Below, one piece after another: positions 36,709 through 44,604 of a stretch of DNA of 64,000 nucleotides. The translations under genes and the position numbers were made by a program. The notes beneath the pieces are model-generated. The model was not told the origin of the DNA, made no database searches, and was given only the letters and a program-made list of their open reading frames with translations. The stretch is from Pirellulales bacterium (GTDB taxonomy: Bacteria > Planctomycetota > Planctomycetia > Pirellulales > Lacipirellulaceae): positions 1 through 64,000 of the forward strand of contig JAHBXQ010000006.1 in NCBI GenBank assembly GCA_019636345.1. Direction: 5' to 3'. Positions within the stretch are counted from its first letter, which is position 1. Each line of letters begins with the position of its first letter.

Positions 36709-37830
36709 ATGAGCATTTCCGTTCAACACATCTCGAAAAGCTTCGGGGCATACCAGGCCCTCGACGACGTCAACCTGCGGGTCGACGCGGGCGAGTTGGT
36801 GGCTCTGCTCGGGCCGTCGGGTTCGGGCAAGACGACGCTGTTGCGGATCATCGCGGGGCTCGAGCAGCCTGACCCGCATCCCGGCGCGGCCGTGAGTTTT
36901 CACGACGAAGACGTGTCGGCTCGTAGCGTCGGCGAGCGGCGCGTGGGCTTCGTCTTCCAGCACTACGCCCTGTTTCGGCACATGACGGTCTTCGAAAACG
37001 TCGCGTTCGGGCTGCGGGTCCAGCCGCGGCGTGAACGGCCGTCCAAAGAAGAGATTCGCGAGCGAGTCGAGAGCCTGCTGTCGTTGGTGCAGTTGCAGCA
37101 GTTTGCCGAGCGTTACCCCTCGCAGCTCTCGGGGGGGCAGCGGCAGCGAGTGGCGCTCGCCCGAGCCCTGGCGGTCGAGCCCAAGGTGTTGTTGCTCGAC
37201 GAGCCGTTCGGGGCCCTCGACGCCAAGGTGCGGCTCGAACTGCGGCAGTGGCTGCGACGGCTGCACGACAAGATGCACGTGACGACCGTCCTGGTGACGC
37301 ACGATCAGGAGGAGGCGCTCGAGGTGGCGGACAAGGTCGTCGTCATGAACGAAGGCCGCATCGAACAAGCCGGGCCGCCCGACGAGTTGTTCCATCAGGC
37401 CCGGACGCCGTTCGTCATGGAATTTCTGGGTCAAGTCAACGTGTTTCAGGGCCGGGTGGGCAACGGCAAGGCGACGGCGGGCCCGTTGTGCGTCGAGTAC
37501 CCGAGCTACGCCGGGGCCGAAGAGCGGCCGGCGAACGTGTACCTGCGGCCGCACGACTTCGAGATTCGCCGGATCGCCAACGGCAAACCGTGCGTGCCCG
37601 CGACCGTCGAGCGAATCAACGCGGCGGGCTCGCTGGCCCGGGTGTCGCTCACGTCGGACGACGGACGCTTGATCCTGGTCGAGATGCCGCTCGACGACCT
37701 GCGCGAGCTAGACCTGCAGGACGGCGAGTCGGTGCACCTGTACCCCAAACAGGCCCGCGTGTTCGTGCAAGGCGAGGCGCAATCGGCCCCGGAGGCCGCT
37801 GAGCCGCTCGCCGTCGGTCCGGTTTCGTGA
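36709..37830 (+). CDS. cysA: Sulfate/thiosulfate ABC transporter ATP-binding protein CysA
   Basis: 373 aa. Walker [10 protein letters not shown], signature [16 protein letters not shown], Walker B '[12 protein letters not shown]', switch His in [17 protein letters not shown]-terminal TOBE-type domain (about 245-350, 'YLRPHDFEI' and '[17 protein letters not shown]') is typical of CysA. It energises the CysTW channel. The ATG at 36709 gives the normal N-terminus [13 protein letters not shown]. It lies 55 bp after cysW. The C-terminus runs into the YezD-like gene: a GTGA at 37827 would overlap if that gene used its upstream GTG. Confidence 0.96.
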   Translation: MSISVQHISKSFGAYQALDDVNLRVDAGELVALLGPSGSGKTTLLRIIAGLEQPDPHPGAAVSFHDEDVSARSVGERRVGFVFQHYALFRHMTVFENVAFGLRVQPRRERPSKEEIRERVESLLSLVQLQQFAERYPSQLSGGQRQRVALARALAVEPKVLLLDEPFGALDAKVRLELRQWLRRLHDKMHVTTVLVTHDQEEALEVADKVVVMNEGRIEQAGPPDELFHQARTPFVMEFLGQVNVFQGRVGNGKATAGPLCVEYPSYAGAEERPANVYLRPHDFEIRRIANGKPCVPATVERINAAGSLARVSLTSDDGRLILVEMPLDDLRELDLQDGESVHLYPKQARVFVQGEAQSAPEAAEPLAVGPVS

Positions 37831-37841
37831 AAGGACTTCCG

Positions 37842-38036
37842 ATGAACGACAATCCCGCCGCGGAAACGGACGCCGACCGGCCGACGAATGAGGAACTGCT
37901 GCAGATCTCGCGGGCCCTGCGGGGCCTGCGGTTCGGCTCGGTGAACATCGTCGTGCAGGACGGGGTCGTCATCCAGATTGATCGCACGGAGAAACGCCGA
38001 TTGAGAAGCCGCGGCGATTGCGTCAGCCGCTCGTAG
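37842..38036 (+). CDS. YezD/DUF2292-type small protein
   Basis: 64 aa. 'ISRALRGLRFGSVNIVVQDGVVIQIDRTEKRRL' is the whole conserved core of the YezD family, small proteins repeatedly found at the ends of sulfate assimilation and transport operons in diverse bacteria. Function is not established. The ATG at 37842 is preceded by AAGGA at 7 bases; GTG 37827 overlapping the cysA stop is an alternative (69 aa). Placement as the last gene of the sigma-54 sulfate operon fits a role in sulfur uptake regulation. Confidence 0.82.
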   Translation: MNDNPAAETDADRPTNEELLQISRALRGLRFGSVNIVVQDGVVIQIDRTEKRRLRSRGDCVSRS

Positions 38037-38143
38037 GGCTAGGCCCTGCTGCTTGATCCGACTCGAATCCATCGAGAGGACGTTCTGTTACAAGTCCGAC
38101 CGGTTCTCCGGAGGCGACGAATTCCGTACAGGAAACGCCTGCC

Positions 38144-38920
38144 GTGAGCGCATTTGCTTCAAACTCAAACCGCACGTTCCAAGATCAATCTGACGCCGAA
38201 TTGCTGACTCGCGTCGGCATCGCGTTGACGCTGCGACTGGATCGATCCGCCCACGCGATCGATATTCAAGTCGACAACGCCGTCGTCAAGCTGGGCGGAG
38301 TCGTCGCGACCGCGACGGTTCGCAATCACATCGTCGATCGGGTCCGCCACATGGCGGGAGTGCGAGCCGTCGTCGACGAGTTGGAGGTGTTGCGATCGGA
38401 ATTGCCCCTCGTGTCCGCAACTGGTCGTGAGCGGTCGTCCGGTGCGACGCCGCTTCCGCCAGATTTCAAGCGTCGCTCTGGTCGCTGGGCCGGAAGCCTG
38501 CCGCGCCTCTGGAAGGGACTGTTCGCGGCAGTCGTCGCGGCGAGCCTCGTTGGCTGCGGCGAGGCGAAGCCTGAGCGCGTCCCGACGTTCCCGGTGACGG
38601 GTTCGATCACCTTCAAAGGGGGGCCGATCCCCGGGGCGTTCGTGGCGATGCACCCCAAGACGCCCCTCCCCAACGTCCCCGCGCCGCGGGCCAGCGTCGG
38701 CCCCGACGGCAAGCTGAAAATCTCGACCTATGACGGCGGCGACGGCGCTCCCGAGGGCGAGTACGTGCTGACCGTCGAGTGGTACAAGCCGATCAAGACG
38801 GGCGCCGACGTCGTCCCGGGGCCGAACGTCATTCCGAAGAAATACACGTCGCCGCGGACGTCCGGTCTCGTCGTCTCGGTGGCCGCCAACGCAACCGAAC
38901 TGCCGCCGATCAAGCTGTAA
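38144..38920 (+). CDS. BON domain fused to a planctomycete lipoprotein-like domain
   Basis: 258 aa from GTG 38144 with AGGA upstream. Residues 17-88 form a BON domain ('SDAELLTRVGIALTL', 'VKLGGVVATATVRNHIVDRV', 'VVDELEV'). After a Ser/Pro/Arg linker, 'LWKGLFAAVVAASLVGCGEA' is a complete lipoprotein signal with Cys 138, followed by a domain like planctomycete carboxypeptidase-regulatory-like lipoproteins ('VTGSITFKGGPIPGAFV', 'GEYVLTVEWYKP'). No in-frame ATG, GTG or TTG precedes the signal, so the fusion looks real. A lipobox at residue 138 is unusual, since the BON domain would sit on the cytosolic side or be cut off. Confidence 0.75.
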   Translation: MSAFASNSNRTFQDQSDAELLTRVGIALTLRLDRSAHAIDIQVDNAVVKLGGVVATATVRNHIVDRVRHMAGVRAVVDELEVLRSELPLVSATGRERSSGATPLPPDFKRRSGRWAGSLPRLWKGLFAAVVAASLVGCGEAKPERVPTFPVTGSITFKGGPIPGAFVAMHPKTPLPNVPAPRASVGPDGKLKISTYDGGDGAPEGEYVLTVEWYKPIKTGADVVPGPNVIPKKYTSPRTSGLVVSVAANATELPPIKL

Positions 38921-38986
38921 CTACGCACTGGATATCTCTCGCGCCGTCAATTGAACAAGCCATACTCGATCTCGAAAGGATCTCCC

Positions 38987-39988
38987 ATGACTCGCCGACG
39001 TTCTGGTTTCACTTTGGTCGAGCTGTTGGTGGTGATCGCCATCATCGGCGTGCTCGTCGCGCTCCTGCTGCCAGCCGTTCAGTCCGCTCGCGAGGCCGCC
39101 CGGCGCATGCAATGCGTCAACGGCCTGAAGCAGCTTGGGCTCGCGGTCCAAAACTATCACGACGCTTACAAAGCCGTGCCGGTGAGCGCCCGACCGGTCG
39201 GGCTGACGAACCTGCCGCGCATTGCAGCGATGACGCACCTGCTGCCCTATCTTGAGGCGGGCAACATCCACGGCGTCTTCGATCTCAAGCAGAACTGGGG
39301 GGCGACCGCCAATCGCACTGCGGTCAACTCAGTGATCCCAGTCCTCAACTGCCCGTCGACTCCCGAGGCGCCCGATCGCTTGGACGGTCTCCCGGAAAAC
39401 AGCCCCTGGACGCCCGAGATCAGCGTCCCCACCGACTACTCCCCCACAGTGTGGGTCGACAAGCGACTCCTCTCCGCGGGGCTCGTGGATCGGACGAACA
39501 ACCCCGACGGCACTCCTGACAATGAGCCGGGGATCATGGAATACAACAATCCCAAGGCGAGCTTTGCCTATGTGACCGACGGTCTGTCGAACACGATTCT
39601 GTTCGCCGAGTCGGCGGGACGCCCCTTCTTGTATAGAAAGGGCGGCGGCGGCAAGGTGAGCTCCGATCTGACTCAGGCCCGCGTGAACGGCGGCGGTTGG
39701 TGCCGACCGGCGTCCGACATCATCGTGGCGGGGCTCTCGGCCGACGGGCTCACGGAAACCGGCACGTGCGCGGTGAACTGCGCGAACGGCAGCGACATTG
39801 TCGAATCGGGCTATCCGCACCCGTATCACGTGACGTTCGGCACCAGCGAGCCGTTTGCGTTTCACCCCGGGATTGCGAACCACGTCTACGGCGACGGATC
39901 GGTGCACTCCCTGCGCGACGACATCGACATCCGGGATTACGCCCGGTTGGTGACCCGCGCGGGGGCCGAACTGACGGCGGTTCGCTGA
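38987..39988 (+). CDS. DUF1559 pseudopilin (prepilin-type N-terminal domain)
   Basis: 333 aa. ATG 38987 has AAAGGA 8 bases upstream. [16 protein letters not shown] is the class III prepilin signal, followed by '[19 protein letters not shown]', the classic planctomycete DUF1559 start. The C-terminus carries the family motif in FHPGIANHVYGDGSVHSL. Planctomycetes encode many such proteins, presumed pseudopilins of type II-like secretion. It follows the BON-lipoprotein gene by 66 bp, a pairing of lipoprotein and DUF1559 genes that recurs in planctomycete genomes. Confidence 0.93.
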   Translation: MTRRRSGFTLVELLVVIAIIGVLVALLLPAVQSAREAARRMQCVNGLKQLGLAVQNYHDAYKAVPVSARPVGLTNLPRIAAMTHLLPYLEAGNIHGVFDLKQNWGATANRTAVNSVIPVLNCPSTPEAPDRLDGLPENSPWTPEISVPTDYSPTVWVDKRLLSAGLVDRTNNPDGTPDNEPGIMEYNNPKASFAYVTDGLSNTILFAESAGRPFLYRKGGGGKVSSDLTQARVNGGGWCRPASDIIVAGLSADGLTETGTCAVNCANGSDIVESGYPHPYHVTFGTSEPFAFHPGIANHVYGDGSVHSLRDDIDIRDYARLVTRAGAELTAVR

Positions 39989-40334
39989 ACCGCTCCTGCC
40001 GTCGTTGCTGGCAATGCCATCGACCGGGATCGTTCGCACGTCGCTTCTCGCAGTCCTCGCACGCATCGCAGAGGCCGGCGCTTTGACACGGGCTAGATAT
40101 TGGGGTGGCGGCGACGAAACAGCTCTCTCTGCCAACGGATTGCGTCGTCGCCAGCCCGAAATAGTCGAACTGCCAAAACACTAGCTTTAAGGGTTCGGCG
40201 TCAGAATTCCGATAATCGATAAAGTCGAAGACTCCTTCGACTCAGGCTGACCCGGAATTTCGGGAGGCAAGGACGACGAACAGGCGGCTCACTGGGCGAC
40301 CAGCAGAGGGCTGCATACCGTTCAAGGCCATCAG
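39989..40334. other. Intergenic region before the porin gene
   Basis: 346 bp. It holds a small perfect hairpin GTCGAAG-ACTC-CTTCGAC (40224-40241), about 95 bp before the porin start, and AT-richer sequence around 40180-40225 that may contain its promoter. No gene or RNA family was recognised. Confidence 0.4.
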
Positions 40335-41858
40335 ATGTTCGTCCTCCTGGAAGTCGTCTGGCGCCTGTTGCTAGCGTGCTTGCGAGCTTCGGCCCGATGC
40401 GCGCCGAAGCTCAAGGCGGCGTTGGTTGTTTGGCCCCTCGTCGCGACGTCGGCCTGGGCCGATCCGGCCGATGAACTAGCCGCGATCAGGCGGCAGCTTG
40501 AAGCACAGCAAGCTGAGCTCGATCGGCTCCGAGCGCGGCTCGACGAGCCTGAAGAACTGGCGCCGGGCGAGACGAACGCCTTGCCTGATCCGGCGGCGGG
40601 AGCAGATTCGGCGCTCGCGAAGCCGCCGGAGAAGAAGGAAACCGACCCGGGCAAGAAAGACGCCGCCCCGGCGAAGGAATCCTCACCGCTTGGCGACTGG
40701 ATCGACGTGTCCGACGAGAAATGGACCGTCAAGCTGGGCGGCCACATCCAAATGGACTACGTCACTTGGGCCGACGCCGACCCGGCGATTGTCGACGCTC
40801 AGAACTACTTCAATTATCGACGCCTGCGGTTGGTGGCGGACGGCGTCGGTTACGGCGTATTTGACTTCCGCCTGCAAATGACGCTCGAACCGGGCTCGGG
40901 AGCGAACGACAACCAGTTTGCCTCCCCCGACGTCAAAGACGCCTACGTGTCGATGAACGAGATTCCCGGAATCGGGCGAGTTCGCATCGGCAACTTCTTC
41001 GTGCCGTTCAGCCTGGAACAGGTCACCAACGATACGATGAACATCTTCAATGAACGGTCGATCCCGACCCAGGGCGTCTTTGCCGCCGACCGGGAAGTGG
41101 GAATCGCCGTCTACAACTGCACGGAGGACCAGAACGTCTCCTGGGCGGGGGGCATGTTTTTCGACAGCATCAGCGACACGGTCAAGACGCGGTTCGACGA
41201 CAATCAGGGCTATCGCCTCAGCGGGCGCCTCGTCTGGCTCCCCTACTACGACGAGCCGTCGAACGGCCGGTATCTCGTCCACACGGGCGTCGGCGTGCTG
41301 CATACCAACGACTACGACAACAGCGTCCGCTTTTTTGCCCGCCCGCAAGTGCAGCGAGGGCCCATCCTGATCGACAGCGGCAACGTGGCGGCCGATTCCT
41401 ACACCACCGGCAATCTCGAGCTCGCGATCGTCTGGGGCCGCTTCACGTGGCAGAACGAGGCTTTCCTGTCCAGCGTGCATACGCTTGCCGGGGCCGACGC
41501 TCACGTTGGCGGGGCTTACTCCCACCTGAGCTGGTTCCTGACCGGCGAAAATCGCGTCTACGAGCGGTTCGGGCAGCATGGAGCCCAATTCGGACGGAAC
41601 AAGCCGTTCACCAACTTCTTCGCGACTCCGGGAGGAGTCGGTTGGGGCGCCTGGGAGGCCAAAGCCCGGTGGTCGTACCTCGACCTGACCGACCTTGCCA
41701 GCGGGCAATACAACGACCTGACTGTCGGGTTCAACTGGTACTGGTCGGACCGGACGCGAATCATGTTCGATTGGATTCATCCGCTGACGACCTCCGACAC
41801 CCCGTTCGGTGCGACCGAGTCGGACCTGATCGCCATGCGGTTTGACGTGAACTGGTAA
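40335..41858 (+). CDS. Porin, OprP/OprO (phosphate-selective) type
   Basis: 507 aa. A signal peptide (about 20-42, after a basic n-region) ends at WAD. A short coiled coil ('AIRRQLEAQQAELDRLRARL') and a Pro/Glu/Lys linker follow. The rest is a 16-18-strand beta-barrel with alternating hydrophobic residues, 'FNYRRLRLVADGVGYGVFDFR', 'GRVRIGNFFVPFSLE' and terminal aromatic FDVNW. The layout (coiled coil plus barrel, terminal W) is that of Porin O/P family outer-membrane channels for anions such as phosphate. The substrate here is unknown; sulfate is possible given the neighbours. Confidence 0.88.
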   Translation: MFVLLEVVWRLLLACLRASARCAPKLKAALVVWPLVATSAWADPADELAAIRRQLEAQQAELDRLRARLDEPEELAPGETNALPDPAAGADSALAKPPEKKETDPGKKDAAPAKESSPLGDWIDVSDEKWTVKLGGHIQMDYVTWADADPAIVDAQNYFNYRRLRLVADGVGYGVFDFRLQMTLEPGSGANDNQFASPDVKDAYVSMNEIPGIGRVRIGNFFVPFSLEQVTNDTMNIFNERSIPTQGVFAADREVGIAVYNCTEDQNVSWAGGMFFDSISDTVKTRFDDNQGYRLSGRLVWLPYYDEPSNGRYLVHTGVGVLHTNDYDNSVRFFARPQVQRGPILIDSGNVAADSYTTGNLELAIVWGRFTWQNEAFLSSVHTLAGADAHVGGAYSHLSWFLTGENRVYERFGQHGAQFGRNKPFTNFFATPGGVGWGAWEAKARWSYLDLTDLASGQYNDLTVGFNWYWSDRTRIMFDWIHPLTTSDTPFGATESDLIAMRFDVNW

Positions 41859-41920
41859 GTTGCGCTTCACATCCGGCGCCGTCACTGCGAAATCTCTGCA
41901 TTCCATCAAGGACTTGATTC

Positions 41921-42607
41921 ATGCCTGGCAAGTCGTCGGATCGAGACGCTGGCCTGCGGACCGTAGCAACGTCTCCTGCGGAACGAGCGGCTTGCGAGCC
42001 CGCCCGCTCGCGTGCTCGATTCGTCGCCGGCAGTCGATTCTTGCACCCGTTCGCGACTGTGTTCGCTTGCATCGTCGCATGCGCTGCGTCCGTCGCCGCC
42101 ACAAACGAGCATTGCGGAGGTTGCGCGCATTGTCGTCGTCCTGAGCGCTGCACGAAGGTCTGCCGGCTCGTCTGCGAAGAGACGAAGGTCGAGGTGACGT
42201 GCTGGGGGTGTCGGTGCGAGGAGTTTTGCGTGCCGCGCCCCAGTCGCGTGAAGTGCGAACGGTGCAAGCTGATCGACTGCCAATGCGGCGCGGGAGGAAG
42301 CGAATTGGTTCGCTCCCCGGCAAAGCCGTTTCAGTGGACCGAGTGGCTCCCCGGCGGGGCGCGGATGTTCACCCGGAAGAAGCTCATGAAGCGAACGATC
42401 GTCGAAACGGTTCCGACGTATCGCTGGACGGTCGAAGACCTGTGCGCCGACTGCCGTCGCTTGGCCTCGGACGCGACCGTGGTCCCGGGAGCCGAAATTC
42501 CCCCGCTTCCGGCCGATTGGCAGGATTTGCCGCGAGCAGGCCGGCTGCTTGCGGGGTCGGGCCCGGACGATCCGGTCGCCGCCGCCGAGACCCCGATTCT
42601 GCGCTAG
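41921..42607 (+). CDS. Cys-rich exported hypothetical protein
   Basis: 228 aa. It has a long basic n-region (1-40) and a hydrophobic segment (about 43-60), then about 14 Cys in 65 residues. Spacings include 'CGGCAHCRRPERC', 'VCRLVCEE', 'CWGCRCEEFC' and 'CERCKLIDCQC'; a final CADC lies near 170. The Cys pairing suggests metal binding or disulfides. I recognise the style as a planctomycete-specific exported protein without known function. A basic 'FTRKKLMKRT' segment follows. SD AAGGA lies before ATG 41921. It is 62 bp after the porin gene, so they may be co-transcribed. Confidence 0.72.
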   Translation: MPGKSSDRDAGLRTVATSPAERAACEPARSRARFVAGSRFLHPFATVFACIVACAASVAATNEHCGGCAHCRRPERCTKVCRLVCEETKVEVTCWGCRCEEFCVPRPSRVKCERCKLIDCQCGAGGSELVRSPAKPFQWTEWLPGGARMFTRKKLMKRTIVETVPTYRWTVEDLCADCRRLASDATVVPGAEIPPLPADWQDLPRAGRLLAGSGPDDPVAAAETPILR

Positions 42608-42746
42608 CAAACTTCGCGGTTCGGATTACACTCGCCTTCACGACGGCGACGAGATCAAAACGCCCCGGTCCGCCCCCCGGCGTTCGTTCCGCCTGCCGCC
42701 GGATTCCATTCCCGCCAAGCCGTTCGCCGAGCCTGCGACAGTTCAC

Positions 42747-44522
42747 ATGAGTTGGGAAGCCTGGTTTACGCTGGCGATGGTCGGGGGTCTGTTCGCGTCG
42801 CTGGCGCGCGGGATCGCTCCGCCGGATGCGCTGTTCCTCGGCGCGACGCTCGTGTTTGCGGCCCTGGACATCATCACGCCGGAGGAGGCGTTTTCGGGGT
42901 TCGCCAACTCGGGCATGTTGACCGTCGCGTTTCTGTTCGTCGTCGCCGCGGGCTTGCGCGAGACGGGCGTGCTGGACGCGCTGGGACAACGGGTGCTCGG
43001 CGCCGCCCAAACCGATCGGCAACTGCTGTTGCGCCTGGCGGCGGTCGTGCTGCCCATGTCGGCGTTTCTGAACAACACGCCGATCGTGGCGATGTTCGTT
43101 CCGGTCATCCTCAGTTGGAGCCGACGTCACCGGATCGCCCCGTCGCGGGTGCTGATGCCGTTGTCGTTCCTGGCGATCCTCGGCGGAACCTGCACGCTTA
43201 TTGGCACGTCGACCAATCTCGTGGTGAACGGCCTGATGCAGACGAGCAAGATGGAGCCGATGACGCTCTTCGAGATCTCGGCCGCAGGCGTTCCCTATGC
43301 GATCATCGGGCTCGTCTATCTCACGACCGTCGGACGACGGTTGTTGCCGGATCGAAAAGAGCTGCTCGAACAATTGGGCGAATCGCGGCGCGAATTCTTG
43401 GTCGAGATGTCGGTGCAGCCGCATTGCCGCCTGATCGGCCAGACGATCGAGGCGGCCGGGCTGCGCCACCTGCCGGGGTTGTTCCTCATTGAGATCGACC
43501 GCGGAGACAAGCTCATCAGCCCCGTAGGACCGGACGAACTGATCCGCGTGAACGACCGGGTCTTGTTCACCGGGGTCGTGAGCAGCATCGTAGAACTCGA
43601 GCGAATCCCCGGGTTCGTTCCAGCCGCTGATCCGACGTACGAGGTCGCCCCGGGCCAGCAGCGGCGACGCCGGTTGTGCGAGGCGGTGGTTTCGAGCAAC
43701 TCCCCGCTGATCGGCAAGACGATCCGCGACGCCGACTTCCGCGCCGCGTATGGCGCGGCGGTCGTCGCGGTGCATCGCGGGGGAGCGCGCGTCACGCAGA
43801 AGATCGGCGACGTCCGGTTGCGTCCGGGCGATACGCTGCTGTTGCAAACCCAACCCCACTTCCTGCGGGCGTATCGCAACGATCCCGCGTTCTATCTCAT
43901 CAGCGACGTCGAGGAATGGCGCCCGGTGCGACACGATCGGTCGTGGCTGGCGATGCTGATCTTCGTCGTGCTGTTGGTCATGATGACGACCAACCTCATG
44001 CCGACGCACTTGGCCGCGGGGCTGGCGGCCGTCGCGATGATCGGCTGCGGCTGCATTTCGGCGGGCGAGGCGCGCCAGAGCGTCGAGTGGCAGGTGCTGG
44101 TGACGATCGCCGCGGCGTTCGGCGTCGGCGCGGCGCTGCAAAACTCCGGCGCCGCGGCGGCCCTCGCCGAGGGGATGTTCGACTCGATCAAGTCGTGGGG
44201 GCCCGTGGCCGCACTGGCGTGCCTGTATCTGATCGGCTCGCTCTTGACCGAGATGATTACGAACAACGCGGCCGCGGTGCTGCTGTTCCCGGTGTGCATC
44301 GAGACCGCCGCCGTCTACGGCGTAAGCCCGCGACCGTTTATCATCGCGCTGACCCTGGCGGCCTCGGCGAGTTTCGTCACCCCGATCGGATACCAGACGA
44401 ACATGATGATCTACGGCCCGGGCGGGTACCGGTTCGGCGACTTCCTGCGCGTCGGCACGCCGCTCAATCTCGTGTTGTGGGCGGTCGCGGTTCTCATCAT
44501 CCCCCGCGTATGGGCGTTTTGA
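42747..44522 (+). CDS. SLC13/DASS-type anion permease with two RCK_C domains
   Basis: 591 aa, twelve or so membrane helices split by a soluble insert. First half 'SGFANSGMLTVAFLFVVAAGLRETG', 'FLNNTPIVAMFVPVILSW' and 'LLGGTCTLIGTSTNLVVNG'-like (ILGGTCTLIGTSTNLVVNG) are the Na/sulfate symporter motifs. The insert (about 200-390) holds two RCK_C/TrkA_C domains ('LIGQTIEAAGLRHLPGLFLI', 'LIGKTIRDADFRAAYGAAVV'). The second half has 'EMITNNAAAVLLFP' and 'TPIGYQTNMMIYGPG'. It is likely a sodium-coupled importer of sulfate or a dicarboxylate. The start at 42747 removes an antisense-like extension. Confidence 0.9.
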   Translation: MSWEAWFTLAMVGGLFASLARGIAPPDALFLGATLVFAALDIITPEEAFSGFANSGMLTVAFLFVVAAGLRETGVLDALGQRVLGAAQTDRQLLLRLAAVVLPMSAFLNNTPIVAMFVPVILSWSRRHRIAPSRVLMPLSFLAILGGTCTLIGTSTNLVVNGLMQTSKMEPMTLFEISAAGVPYAIIGLVYLTTVGRRLLPDRKELLEQLGESRREFLVEMSVQPHCRLIGQTIEAAGLRHLPGLFLIEIDRGDKLISPVGPDELIRVNDRVLFTGVVSSIVELERIPGFVPAADPTYEVAPGQQRRRRLCEAVVSSNSPLIGKTIRDADFRAAYGAAVVAVHRGGARVTQKIGDVRLRPGDTLLLQTQPHFLRAYRNDPAFYLISDVEEWRPVRHDRSWLAMLIFVVLLVMMTTNLMPTHLAAGLAAVAMIGCGCISAGEARQSVEWQVLVTIAAAFGVGAALQNSGAAAALAEGMFDSIKSWGPVAALACLYLIGSLLTEMITNNAAAVLLFPVCIETAAVYGVSPRPFIIALTLAASASFVTPIGYQTNMMIYGPGGYRFGDFLRVGTPLNLVLWAVAVLIIPRVWAF

Positions 44523-44604
44523 CTCCTCCTCGTCGCGAACCGAGCCGGCGAGACGACCGGCGCGGCTGAAGTCTCGACGCCCGACAACGCCTGGCGCACT
44601 GAGT

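Noticed and set aside
42384..44141. 585-codon minus-strand frame
   Set aside because: Antisense of the SLC13-type permease, Arg/Gln-rich and unlike proteins.
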